A DNA stretch of 64,000 nucleotides from Actinostola sp. cb2023 (lineage: Eukaryota > Cnidaria > Anthozoa > Actiniaria > Actinostolidae), in the NCBI GenBank assembly GCA_033675265.1, contig JAUJYZ010001242.1:1-64000 (forward strand), in the 5' to 3' direction. Numbering within the stretch: the stretch's first letter is position 1; every line of letters starts with the position of its first letter. The notes beneath the pieces are model-generated. The model was given only the letters and a program-made list of their open reading frames with translations. It ran no database searches and was not told the DNA's origin. This document shows positions 32,527-44,800 of this stretch, piece by piece. The position numbers and the translations under genes are program-made.

Positions 32527-33239
32527 GTTTTATTTGAATTTGCAGTGACTATGTTATAAAAGAAATGGCCAACGCTTTAGCTGTGCGTCCATCGAGTTTA
32601 TGGAGCACTTGGGAATTTGGGAGAGCACTCGTGAAGCTACAATGAGCGTCAAAATTGTTGACACATTACCCATTTTGGAACCTAGCCGATCGGTGTGTAG
32701 CCGGCCTTTGCAGACGCTTTTAGGGGGGGATTAACATATTTATTTGGCCCGTTGCTAGGGAAACTTTGAAGGCTCATAAAACTCTTAAAATCAATACATA
32801 AGGCATGAAACTTTTGGAATGTGTTAGTTGAGGGTAGAAGTTCGACATGTGATGACGTCATCACGTACGTCCTTATGACGTCATCGCATCGTAAAAAAAC
32901 GCCGTTTTTCATAGGGTTTTGATGAATTAAAAATATTCTGGTATAATCTGAAAACTTATATCAAGGTGCAGAAGACTGAGCATGCGTTTTGCGTTTCAAT
33001 GAAAATTGAATTTTTTATGGCAGTTTCTTTGCATTTCTAACGACATTTTTTGTCCATAACTTTTCCATTTTTTAAATTTTTAAAATCCATGCTCAAATTT
33101 GTGGAGAATACTCTTCTTAGCAGATACATAAAGAAAAAAGTTAACTTTTTTGAAAACGTGTAAAGAACGGCGTTTTTTTCGAAAATGCCGATTTTGTGGC
33201 TTGGGCTACCTGTGTCGTTATAATTTTCGTTCGCAAGAC

Positions 33240-34748
33240 CACAGGCAAACCACAGTGATAAAGTGACATTTGCACTAAAAAATACCGAATAAAACGTGTT
33301 TTAATATATTTTAGCCCGAGTAAATGCACCATTGTTCCCCACCCTCCCTCACTGAGTCGGAATAGGTCAACCGGAGGACGTATATTATTACAAGGTAGGC
33401 AACTTTCAGGATTCCTGTGGTGAATCTCAAAACAAATCTGCTAAAATATATATCAAATCTTGTGAAAACTCATCCCTAAATCCGTCCAGTTACTAAAATA
33501 CCTTCAATCTATCATATCAGCTCAATTGTTTGCTTGTATTTTGAAGAAAATGCTGGCTTTGGGTCCAAGGACGCAAAAAAACAGCTTTCGTACTATGTGC
33601 CGACAGTTAGGCTTCGACCAGCGCAGTCCTGGGGACGAAAATGTGGAGCAAAAATAACCCGCGTACCCCTTCCCTTGTATTCCTTTACTCGCCTGATCAA
33701 ATGGACAAACGCAACCCTACATAGGCAAACATTCGACTTCCGCTTTCGTAACTTTTAAATATTCATCGCGTGTGAATTCTTGACGCATGCAAGTTTTGTA
33801 AGACGGAATAATACAATACACTGTACAACAATTACAAGAAAGCTTGGGTTTCGTTCGTTATAGGTCTTATAGTCTACTGAAATTATGAAGAAAGTACAAG
33901 GTGTTTTGTAATTTGTATAATTCAATGCAAATATTTCGTTTGCCTTCCCACTGATTATTCGAAATGAATAACGCTTATTTGCGGACTTATTTGACATTAG
34001 AATAACAGTAATATAAATAGCAAGCTCTGCAACATGTGCATTGTAGATAACAATCTGGGACGAAATTCAACTGAGAACTGGTGAAAGTTAAGAATAACAT
34101 TCAAAAATGTTACTGTCATTCATCTATATGTTGTAGTTTAATTTTTGCTTGTAATTATTGTGCAGTGTATTGTATTATTCCGTCTTGCAAAACTTGCATG
34201 CGTCAAAGAATTCACACGCGATGAATATTTAAAAGTTACGAATGCGGAAGTCGAATGTTTGCCTATGTAGGGTTGCGTTTGTCCATTTGATCAGGCGAGT
34301 AAAGGAATACAAGGGAAGGGGTACGCGGGTTATTTTTGCTCCACATTTTCGTCCCCAGGACTGCGCTGGTCGAAGCCTAACTGTCGGCACATAGTACGAA
34401 AGCTGTTTTTTTGCGTCCTTGGACCCAAAGCCAGCATTTTCTTCAAAATACAAGCAAACAATTGAGCTGATATGATAGATTGAAGGTATTTTAGTAACTG
34501 GACGGATTTAGGGATGAGTTTTCACAAGATTTGATATATATTTTAGCAGATTTGTTTTGAGATTCACCACAGGAATCCTGAAAGTTGCCTACCTTGTAAT
34601 AATATACGTCCTCCGGTTGACCTATTCCGACTCAGTGAGGGAGGGTGGGGAACAATGGTGTATTTACTCGGGCTAAAATATATTAAAACACGTTTTATTC
34701 GGTATTTTTTTAGTGCAAATGTCACTTTATCACTGTGGTTTGCCTGTG
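33240..34748. mobile_element. 1.5-kb fold-back element, CACAGG end, 7-bp target duplication
   Basis: Ends CACAGGCAAACCACAGTGAT and its complement, with arms of about 590 bp (33240-33830 and 34160-34748). GCAAGAC flanks both sides (33233-33239 and 34749-34755). Each arm carries an inward copy of the same end word (GGATTCCTGTG at 33411-33421 and its mirror at 34567), so each arm may itself be a 182-bp element. A 74-codon frame is mirrored in both arms and is probably not a gene. The single-copy centre is 33831-34159. Confidence 0.92.
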
Positions 34749-34755
34749 GCAAGAC

Positions 34756-35400
34756 AAATACATGACAATTTAGGTGTGTTAGAAAAATGTATTTTCTGCA
34801 CTTTCTTTTGGTTCAAGGTACATAAACATTTACCCAGAAAGGAAGTTCGATATTTACTTGTCATTTGTGTGGTTTTCTCATGTTTTGAAGCATTTTAATG
34901 CAGCTCAAATTATTAATTTGTGCAAAGTCTTTCGATACGGCAAACTTTCAGTCGTGTTTTCAAGGTGTTTTCACCGATCTTCGACGTACTTCATCTACCG
35001 TTTGACATGTTTCATTTTGACAGGCAGAGTCTAGAACAACAACCTGTTGAGTAAGGTAATCTTTGATTGTTTTTTTATTGATTTATCGGCGTTTTTTACT
35101 CTTAGGTTGAAGTTTTTGTGACGACAAGTCGACTTGTTTTACTTCGGTTCAATATTCTCTGTTGAGTGTTGTTATCATATGTCGAATATTTATTCAATGA
35201 ACAAACTTAAAATTAAGAGAATAACGTTCAATAAAATATATAACTTGTAATTTTTGAAGTGAAACTCGTGTATGTCTTGCGGGAAAACACTGGGCGCTTG
35301 CTCGATGAAATTCCTCTCATTCAAGCTCTGCATAGCAACGAATTACCATGGCAACGAAATTTAATGTCACGGGTTTTCTCTAAGCGTCTGCAAAGGAGGC
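34756..35400. other. AT-rich stretch, no gene recognised
   Basis: No ORF, exon pair or repeat that I could support. Confidence 0.4.
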
Positions 35401-35402
35401 TA

Positions 35403-35765
35403 ATCGGTGTGAGGTACTCCCATATATATGCTATATAGGTATATGTGCCCCTAAATAGGGTATGGTTTTTGAACCTCCAGATCCTTAAATTGGGTACCAT
35501 ATTTTTCTTTTTCATCATAAAATAAAATATTCGATCTTTAATTTGGGTACACTTTTTTTATTTTAACTAAAAAATCTGCTTAGCCTAACAGCCAGCGTAT
35601 GTACTTCTGATATTAGCGATTTCCAAAGGAATACTATTAACTTTTTCCTTAAATTGGGTCTATATTTCAGTGACAAATCCTTGGAAAGGGTGGGTCAGGA
35701 TTTCGACATCCTCGGGGCACACGCCTATGCTAAATTTCCGGGAGTACAACCCCCACCCTCCCCCT
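35403..35765. mobile_element. GGTACTCCCATATATG-type repeat element
   Basis: Left end GAGGTACTCCCATATATATG, then TATAGGTATATGTGCCCC, AATAGGGTATGG and later GGGTCAGGATTTCGAC, ending TTTCCGGGAGTACAACCCCC. The same phrases occur at 48985-49043 plus 53518-55070. Repeats of this type are common in some cnidarian genomes (from memory). Confidence 0.7.
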
Positions 35766-35887
35766 AGTGCCGTGGCCATCCGCAGGCGTTTGTTCTTCAT
35801 ATATGTTTTCAAATGCGCATGCGTTATATTTCGTCCAATCAGTATCGAGCCTCAAATGGCGACCAGAGCCTTCTCGGGAGAGGACCC

Positions 35888-36041
35888 CATTCTCATTCCC
35901 AGAGCTCCTCGGTTTCGGTCCAAGAACGAGAATGGAGAGGACTTTCGTCGAGCATGTGCAGTAAGAAATAACGGCTCTGGAGACAAGATTGGGGACGAGA
36001 TTGGAGAGGACCGAAACCGAGGAGCTCTGGGAACGAGAATG
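35888..36041. mobile_element. 154-bp miniature inverted-repeat element
   Basis: Ends CATTCTCATTCCCAGAGC... and ...GCTCTGGGAACGAGAATG form arms of about 34 bp. The interior repeats GGAGAGGAC and ACGAGA words. Confidence 0.8.
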
Positions 36042-36619
36042 TGAAATAACACGCTCTCTCAATTTGCATTTTGCGCGCCTTTTTTGCGCGCGCACGCAAT
36101 ATATTGCGTATAATAATATAGATGCAAAATGAATGAACTATCAATTAAAACTGAGGATCAAACTTTTGAGCTTTCGGGAATTTACTGTTTGTTGCTATAA
36201 TTAGTATGTAGGGATTGTTGTGTTTGTAGTGTCGATTTATTTATTTATTGATAATTAATGTCAAATAAACGAGTACTTCGCCTCGTGCATGCTTGTAGTT
36301 TCAATACTACTTTTTTCAAAAGTAAACATCACCTCAGTGTGAGAAAAGAATTTTAACAATACCCATTTTCACAGGCAGAGGTGATTTATGCTTTTCCGTT
36401 TTGTATATAATATACAAAAAAATACAAAATTTGTATCATTTAATTTGTATTGCCGGCGGTTCAGATCTGTATCAACTGATACAAAAGTGCCACTCATTTT
36501 GCAAATAGTACTACCGAACAACCCTGTTTAACTTCTGAATCATGCTATTCATGCTTTTGGGCAGTGTACAATATTTATTATTGTCTATTGAGTTTTTAAA
36601 GAGATTTCTGTGTCTGTGA

Positions 36620-38206
36620 TCATCTGAATGGTGGTGGTGATTGTTCTTTACCCTCTGTGTTGATATTGAGCGATATTTTTCTGTCTTGTTTTAATTCTTC
36701 CACAGGGTTTTTCTTTGTTGTCTTGGATGATAATTGTACTCTGACCCAGTGCTCCCCTTTACTCGAAGTTGTTTTGCAGTCTAGAACAATGCTTGTATAT
36801 AAACCTACAAAGGAAAAGAATATTCTTTATAATTTTTTGCTGATATTGATACAAATATGAGTGCTTGTACCAATGAAACAAATACAGGATGGCTGCAAAA
36901 TAGTCACCATATACATTGTATATTTTCACAAAACTATACAGTCTTCTGCTGAAAAGATTGCATCTTGGGGCACTTAATTTCCAATTTTCCTTGAAAGGGT
37001 GTGCACTTTTTGGAGTGTGGGCACTTGTACAATGAAATATATAGTACACACATTGCATTATACTCCAATTTGAACCCACTTTCCCAGATACACACAGTCT
37101 CATTCTCTGACATAAATTCCTATCCACTACTTTTTGCATCAACATACTCTCCTAGAGTTTTGAATGGTGTAAATTTAGGAGAAATTCCTTACCATCCTCA
37201 AATGAAGCTGCACTGGAAATGGCCTGCAAGTCAGCATTACATCGGTCGTCTTTGTCTACAGACTCCTCAAAAGCTCTTTTAATCTCACGCACATACTGTA
37301 AGCTTCAAGGCCATTCAAAAAGATTTCAGGAGAAATACTCTTTTCAATAGAGGGAATGACACGTGTGGTTGCATAGAGTAAAACTTCTTTGCTACTTCTT
37401 TATCATTCCTTGCAATAAGGCGCCCCTCCGAACCAAGAACAGAAATATACTGATTATATGGACCTGACATGTGGGTGCTTAGTGTTACTGTCACGAATAT
37501 ACCACCGGTCAGTTTCATCTGAAATGCACAGAAGTCATCACTGGTGATGTGTCGGAAGCTAGAGATACTGTTGGTCTGGGATATGAAGGTCTTCAAAGTC
37601 CCATTTACTGATTCTGCTTGCTGATTGGTCAAGAATGAAACAAGATCAATTATATGAGATCCATATTTGGTAAGAATTCCGCCGCCCATGACTTGATCAC
37701 ACATCCAGTCATAATCACTTCCGATCAATGAACCCATCTCAAGTCGGCACTCTACTACCAGGACATCGCCACAGTATCCCTCCTCCATCAGACGTTTCAT
37801 TTTCACAAAAGTGGGAACAAATCTCAGCTCGTGTTTCATGAGGGACAATAACTTAGGATAATACTGAGCTGCATTCACCATTCTATCTGCTTCGTCTTTG
37901 CTGAGTCCCACTGGAGCTTCACAAAGTACATGTTTTCCAATGGACAGAGCCTTGACAGCCACCTCTGCTCAGACTGTGATGAGGTGGGCACAGAACGACA
38001 AGCAGATCAACATCTTCTCTTAACAATAGCTCATCGATCTTCGCCGTCGCGTAAGGGACGTCGTACTTGTATGCCATGACTTGTGCTTGGTGCTGAGTAC
38101 TTCCCCAAACACCAGTCACCGAAAAGCCTGCATTTCGAAGAGACGAAATGAGCTCTCGTGAGTTTTCTCCAGCATCTACATGTACAACACCGACTGATGG
38201 AAGCAT
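36620..38206 (-). CDS. GFOD: GFOD1/GFOD2-like Gfo/Idh/MocA oxidoreductase, three exons
   Basis: Exons 38206-37339, 37295-37193 and 36804-36620 (stop at 36622-36620). Intron 1 is only 43 nt (37338-37296, GT-AG) and intron 2 is 388 nt (37192-36805, GT-AG). The coding length is 1156 nt; one extra base near 37959-37966 shifts the frame, and without it the product is 384 residues, against 385-390 for vertebrate GFOD1/2. The start MLPSVGVV matches vertebrate MLPGVGVF; an upstream in-frame Met (38266) is less likely. Landmarks are DVDLLVV, VKALSIGKHV, YYPKLLSLM, LRFVPTFVKMKRL, DQVMGGG, HITSDDFCAFQM and, across intron 2, AASFEDG-LY. The fold is a Rossmann NAD(P)-binding domain plus an oxidoreductase C-domain. 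Substrate is unknown. A 10-codon uORF lies at 38369-38337. Confidence 0.9.
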
Positions 38207-38678
38207 CGTACTTGAGACAAAACTGAATGAAAAACAAGCTTGTAGACAAAACAAAAGATACCACACTTTTATATACGCTCTAGTATTTCTTGGTTCGGCT
38301 TTGCCTTAACGATCTATAGCCCAGACAACAACAAACTCAAAAGTGTATCTCCTTCGGGAAAGTCGCCATCTTGAATAACAGAGGAGGACTGGGGAAGAGT
38401 TTCTGTTTGTTTCTGTTTATTTTATTTTATCGATTATATCCTAAACTATTATAATTTTCTAATAAGCAAATAAATAAAGAGATAATCATAGCCAAATTAA
38501 ATTTTATTTTAAAATAAAATAGTTGTAAGTATAAGACAATAATAAAAGTTGTAGCATGTAGTTACCACAGGGAACCCAGAATGTATTGTCCGCCATTTTA
38601 ATAGCGAGAAGAGAGGGCCCTGGGGACGAGGTTGTATTTTAGCTTGACGTTTGGAGTTCCTGTGTGATATCAAGCAAG
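38207..38678. promoter_or_regulatory. Bidirectional promoter region between GFOD-like and PIGU-like genes
   Basis: 472 bp separate the divergent start codons. A YY1-type word AAGATGGCG occurs on each strand near each gene: minus strand at about 38373-38365 (over the GFOD uORF start) and plus strand at 38677-38685 (over the PIGU ATG). CCGCCATTTT is at 38592. CACAGGGAACCC (38566-38577) and GGAGTTCCTGTG (38653-38664) are inverted versions of the window-wide CACAGG word. No TATA box is evident. Confidence 0.6.
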
Positions 38679-38832
38679 ATGGCGGCTTGCTGCAGCTCGA
38701 AAAGCTCTGTTCATTTTGTGCTTGTATTGTTTGTGGCAGCGTCTATTAGATTATTCTTGATGTACAGTCCTGCAAAGTATTGGTTTAAGGAAAGGATAGA
38801 ATTGAACACACCACTAACAAGTTGGAATAGAG
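38679..38832 (+). CDS. PIGU: PIGU-like GPI transamidase subunit, first exon only
   Basis: ATG at 38679 in good context (CAAGATGG). It opens 51 codons ending at donor AGAG|GTATAA (38833-38834) after TSWNR. The hydrophobic stretch VHFVLVLFVAASIRLFL, then FKERIELNTPLTSWNR, matches the vertebrate PIG-U start (LVLVLVVAVTVRAALF, then ISERVEVVSPLSSWKR, from memory). PIG-U is a multi-pass ER subunit of the complex that attaches GPI anchors. No further exons (for example an FHETPL exon) were found in 38833-41550, where a satellite occupies most of the space. The rest lies in a very long intron, has been moved, or is lost. Confidence 0.75.
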
Positions 38833-38974
38833 GTATAACTTTGAGTTTGTATTCTCGTACTTTGGAAGGTTGGGCATTTGCATTGTAATTAACTTATAAG
38901 CTTATAAGATTTATAAACTTACAAATAAATTCCCGGAGCAATTATAGAATACCCCACCAGATCATAGGTGCCTT

Positions 38975-40860
38975 TCTAGAAATTATTTGGCTGCGTGGCT
39001 CTGCATTGCTATATATGTATAGTACCTGCGTGGCTGCGCGGCTCTGTATTGCTATATATAAGCTAAGTATAGTACCTTAGTGGCTGCGTGGCTCTGCATT
39101 GCTATATATAAGCTAAATATAGTACCTTAGTGGCTGCGTGGCTCTGCATTGCTATATATGTATAGTACCTGCGTGGCTGCGTGGCTCTGCATTGCTATAT
39201 ATAAGCTAAGTATAGTACCTTAGTGGCTGCGTGGCTCTGCATTGCTATATATAAGCTAAATATAGTACCTTAGTGGCTGCGTGGCTCTGCATTGCTATAT
39301 ATAAGCTAAGTATAGTACCTTAGTGGCTGCGTGGCTCTGCATTGCTATATATAAGCTAAATATAGTACCTTAGTGGCTGCGTGGCTCTGCATTGCTATAT
39401 ATAAGCTAAGTATAGTACCTTAGTGGCTGCGTGGCTCTGTATTGCGGCTATATAAGCTAAGTATAGTACCATAGTGGCTGCGTGGCTCTGCATTGCTATA
39501 TATAAGCTAAGTATAGTACCTTAGTGGCTGCGTGGCTCTGCATTGCTATATATAAGCTAAGTATAGTACCTTAGTGGCTGCGTGGCTCTGCATTGCTATA
39601 TATAAGCTAAGTATAGTACCTTAGTGGCTGCGTGGCTCTGCATTGCTATATATAAGCTAAGTATAGTACCTTAGTGGCTGCATGGCTCTGTATTGCGGCT
39701 ATATAAGTATAGTACCTTTGTGGCTCCGTGGCTCTGCATTGCTATATATGTATAGTACCTTAGTGGCTGCGTGGCTCTGCATTGCAGCTATATAAGTATA
39801 GTACCTTAGTGGCTGCGTGGCTCTGCATTGCTATATAAGCATAGTATTTGAGTGGCTGCGTGGCTCTGCATTGCTATATAGGAATAGTATTTTAGTGGCT
39901 CCGTGGCTCTGCATTGCTATATAGGTATAGTATTTTAGTGGCTCCGTGGCTCTTCATTGCTATATAAGCATAGTATTTGAGTGGCTGCGTGGCTCTGCAT
40001 TGCTATATAGGTATAGTATTTTAGTGGCTCCGTGGCTCTGCATTGCTATATAGGTATAGTATTTTAGTGGCTCCGTGGCTCTTCATTGCTATATAGGTAT
40101 AGTATTTTAGTGGCTCCGTGGCTCTGCATTGGTATATAAGTATAGTATTTTAGTGGCTCCGTGGCTCTGCATTGGTATGTAGGTATAGTATTTTAGTGGC
40201 TCTGTGGCTCTTCATTGCTATATAGGTATAGTATTTTAGTGGCTCCGTGGCTCTGCATTGGTATATAGGTATAGTATTTTAGTGGCTCTGTGGCTCTTCA
40301 TTGCTATATAGGTATAGTATTTTAGTGGCTCTGTGGCTCTTCATTGCTATATAGGTATAGTATTTTAGTGGCTCCGTGGCTCTGCATTGGTATATAGGTA
40401 TAGTATTTTAGTGGCTCCGTGGCTCTTCATTGCTATGTAGGTATAGTATTTTAGTGGCTCCGTGGCTCTGCATTGGTATATAGGTATAGTATTTTAGTGG
40501 CTCCGTGGCTCTTCATTGCTATATAGGTATAGTATTTTAGTGGCTCCGTGGCTCTGCATTGCAGCTATATAAGTATAGTACCTTAGTGGCTGCGTGGCTC
40601 TGCATTGCTATATAAGCATAGTATTTGAGTGGCTGCGTGGCTCTGCATTGCTATATAGGTATAGTATTTTAGTGGCTCCGTGGCTCTGCATTGGTATATA
40701 AGTATAGTATTTTAGTGGCTCCGTGGCTCTTCATTGCTATATAGGTATAGTATTTTAGTGGCTCCGTGGCTCTGCATTGGTATATAAGTATAGTATTTTA
40801 GTGGCTCCGTGGCTCTGCATTGGTATATAAGTGTAGTATCTATCAGTGGCTCTAAGGTTT
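38975..40860 (+). repeat. 1.9-kb satellite of about 50-62-bp units, two subfamilies
   Basis: Unit: TAGTACCTTAGTGGCTGCG, TGGCTCTGCATTGC, TATATATAAGCTAAGTA. From about 39830 the unit shortens to about 52 bp, with TAGTATTTTAGTGGCTCCG and TATATAGGTA replacing the longer spacer. Short stretches of the first type reappear at 40560-40640, which shows unit shuffling. Confidence 0.96.
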
Positions 40861-41553
40861 CGCATTGCATGCTACATGTATATATAAAGGTCTATAAACC
40901 GTAAAGTGACTACATACTATGTAGTCATAGTATGGCTATAAAATGTTCAGTTGAACTAAAGTGAGACTAGTAGCAGTATATATAATGTTATGGAAGTTTA
41001 TTTAGTATTACACAACATATATTAAATACAATCATGATATATGAAAGGAATCTGTGTTATTAGTAACACAAAATGTAACTTGAATTGTTAATAATCTGAA
41101 TATGTGAACACTTGTAAATTTGATAACTTGAGCATGATTTCAACTTGCTTGTGTCATTAAAATGACAATGAAAAAACATTGGCCTATAAAGTTAGCTCTT
41201 AGTGAAATGAAATAATGTGACTACTTGTAAACAGCCTATTACATACACAGAAATGAAGGGAAGGTTTCTAGACGTTTGCACCATCTCAGTACAATTACTA
41301 ATATAAACACACCCAGCTGAATTGGTGATGTTGACAAAAAGTGTAAAACATAACCTCAGTAATTGAGTAGATGCAGGTATCATTGCAAGTGGGACAATGC
41401 ATGTGTACTAGGTGTGTCTAGTCGGCATTTGCCAATAAGCCCTCGTTTCTTAAGGCATTCCGAATGTTTTGTGAAATATAGCTATGAATTGGCAGAGTAT
41501 AATTTGTCTTTGTACTGATCTTCCTCGCAAGGAGTTGTGCTTGGCCATGGCAC

Positions 41554-41696
41554 TGTAGAAACTACCACAAATGAATGTGTATTTTATGGACTTTTAATAC
41601 TCTCTTTGCTCGACTCCATTCAGTCCGTCCCTCGTACAGCCTAGTGCGCATGTCTGTCACGCGCTCTTCTAGTTAATGTAACGCTACGACATTACA
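41554..41696 (-). repeat. 3' LTR of Gypsy element 1
   Basis: 143 bp, identical to 45861-46003. Confidence 0.97.
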
Positions 41697-41801
41697 TCTC
41701 TTCCTTCCTCTAGAGAAAATGTTCATGTCCTTATCTATATAACGTATGAAACTCAAAACAGTTAGTAAATAACAATGACTGCATGTGACATTGTATATTG
41801 T

Positions 41802-44800
41802 TCAAGTAGAATAGTCATTCAAGTATTCAGGAGCTCTCCGGTTTCTTGATGATCTTCGCAAGGGAGGTGGTGTTCCTGGATCCTGTGGATCAGCATTTGA
41901 CTGTGCTTGACTTGATGTCTCATCAGTCTCGTTGTTTGGGTGGAGTTCCTCCTCCTCATCACTTAACGTGAGTGGTACTTGTGTGCTAGAAGGTATTTTC
42001 TTGAAGAAGGATGTGTTTCTGGTCACAGTGTACTCTGCGTTGTGAGCTGTAATCATGCTTCCTTTCTTTTCTTTTACTTCCAATGGTTCAGGTTTAAACG
42101 GTGTTGACAGCTTGTTCTTCTTTGGTTGTTTGACTAGTACTTTGTCACCAACTTTGAGGTCTGACGCTCTGGCATGGTTATGTCTGTCTGCATACTCTTT
42201 CATCTGTTCTTTCCTCTTGGCGTCATTTTGCCTGACCTCTGGTGATGCTTGATCCTGTTGTAGTCGAGCATTGTAGATTTCAACTTTCTTCCATTCAACA
42301 ATTCTGAAGGTGATTTTCCTGTAGTACTATGGGGTGTTGCTCTGTATTGTCGCAGAAAGGTGAAAAGCTCTTGTCTCCAGCTTTTGTGCTCTATGACAGC
42401 AGTCCTAATGGCTTTCTCTAGGGTTCGCATCAGTCTTTCTGCCTCGCCATTTGCTCTAGGCCATATTGGTGTTATCTTACGATGGTTAAAGCCAAGATGA
42501 GTAGCAAACATTTGAAAGTTCTCACTGTTGAAAGGTGGCCCATTGTCGGTTCTGACTACATCTGGAATTCCTTGTCTGGCAAAAATGCTGTCTAGATGTG
42601 GAATTACTGCCTTTGCTGAGGTCGACCTCAAGATTTCAACCTCTGGAAATCTGCTAAAATCATCTACGACCACTAGTAGGTAGTCCCCATTGGGAAAGGG
42701 ACCACAGAAGTCTATGGACAGTTCTTGCCATGGTCCTTGTGGTAGAGGGGACATCTTTAAAGGCTCACATGCTGGGCTTGAGTTATGATTTGCTGCTTGA
42801 CATGGTAGACATTGCTTAATCATCTCTTCAACCATTCCGTCTATTCCTGGGAACCAAACCGAGTCTCGCAGAAGGCGCTTTGTCTTGACTATGCCTTGAT
42901 GACCACTATGGGCAAGCATAATCATTCGTTGACGTAGGGTTTCAGGAACTATTATGCGAGTACCTCTCAAAATCACTCCATTTGCCACAGTTAGCTCTTG
43001 TTTGACTTGCTGATATTCACAGACATCTCTTCCAGCTTCATACCATCTTTGAGTGGCTATCACTTTTGCCAGGTTTTGCAGTGTATGATCTTTTGCTGTT
43101 GCATCCTGAATCTCCTGGAGAGTAACTGCATTGGGTACAGCGTTTGCAGTAACGAAATTGACATAACTATCAACTCTTGACAAATGATTAGGACTGGTGG
43201 AATGTTTTGGATCTGGATGCCGGCTCATATAATCAGCGGGATTATCTGCCCCTGGTCTGTAGACCACTGTGATCTTGTACGGTTGTAAGCGCAGCTGTAA
43301 TCTCTCAAGTCTTGCAGTTGCTTTGCAGGTTGACTTGTTGAAGATTGTTTCAAGTGGTTTATGATCAGTGATGGCTTGGAAGGATGATCCATGAAGATAT
43401 AAATGGAAGTGTTCAGTTCCCCAGACTACTGCCAGCGCTTCTCTTTCCGTCTGACTGTAGCGGCTTTCACAATCGGTGAGGGAGCGGCTTGCATATGCTA
43501 CAACGTTTCTTCCTTGGTCATGTGTCACTTGTGCTAGAATAGCCCCAAGTCCAACTGGGCTGGCATCAACAATCAGTTCAGTTTTGAGCAGTGGATCGAA
43601 GTACTTCATTACTTCAGGAGCTGCCATGCTAGCTTTGAGGGAAGCAAACGCATGTTGTTGATCTGGTCCCCACACCCACTTTGCATCCTTGTGTGTGAGT
43701 TGACGAATGGGGGCAGAGATGGATGCAAAATCCTTGATGAAACGTGCTAGGTATTGTGCAAAACCTAAGAAGCTGCGTGCTTCGTTGGCATTCTTTGGGG
43801 GGCTTGAGTTAATCAACGATGATATTTTCTTGTCATCTGCGCTGATGCCTTCTGCAGAAAAGTGATGGCCAAAGAAGTCAATGGATGACTGGTTAAACAA
43901 ACACTTGTCTGGGTTTGCAGTTAGATTGTTATCTCTCATTCTCTGGAGGACAGCTCGAAGTGCATTGTCGTGATCATCTTGTTGCTTGCCAAAGACTATT
44001 ATGTCATCAGAGATGTTTCTTGCACCTTGAATTCCTTGTACTGCTTCCTCTATGGCTTTCTGAAAGATTTCTGATGCTGAGTTGATCCCAAAACTCAGAC
44101 GCTTATAACGAAACAGACCAAGATGAGTAGCAAAAGTAGTAATGTTCCTGGAGTCTGCGTCTAATTCCAACTGGTGGTAGCCTTGGTTTAAATCTATCTT
44201 GCTGAAAACAGTTGACCCATTAAGATCAACGATTAGATCTTCGACTGTGGGCACTGGGTGTCGTTCTCGTTCTATGGCTTCGTTGGCAGCTCTCATGTCG
44301 ACACATATACGTATTCCTACTTTCTTGGGGACTATCACTATGGGTGAGACCCAAGGAGTAGGGCCTTCAGCTCTTTCAATTATGTCGAGGTCTTGTAGAT
44401 TCTTGAGCTCAGCTTCAACTTGGTCGCGCATGTGAAATGGTACTCTTCGATGTCTCTGAGCAAGTGGCTTGACGCTACTATCAATGTGTAATTTTGCAGT
44501 CTTGTCTTTCATCTTCCCCAGTCCCTTGAAACAGTCACTGTATTCATCCATGATGCTTGTTCCTTTGGGTGTTGATAGGGTGTTCACAATGTGCAGCAGT
44601 CTGAGGTCAGTGGCCGTTTTGTAGCCCAGAAGATTTCCATCCGCTCCATCCACAACATAGAATTGAGCAATATTTGATGTATTGGTGACTGCTGAGATGA
44701 CATTGGCTTCGAACTTCCCCAGTACTGGTAAAGGCTTGACTGCTTGGTAACTATATATCTTCTTTGAAGTAGGTGACAAGGGGATGTTCAACTTGTTGTA

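Noticed and set aside
33534..34453. Two identical 74-codon frames (33534-33758 plus, 34453-34229 minus)
   Set aside because: They mirror each other in the arms of a fold-back element. Identity reflects arm homology, and no family or start context supports a gene.
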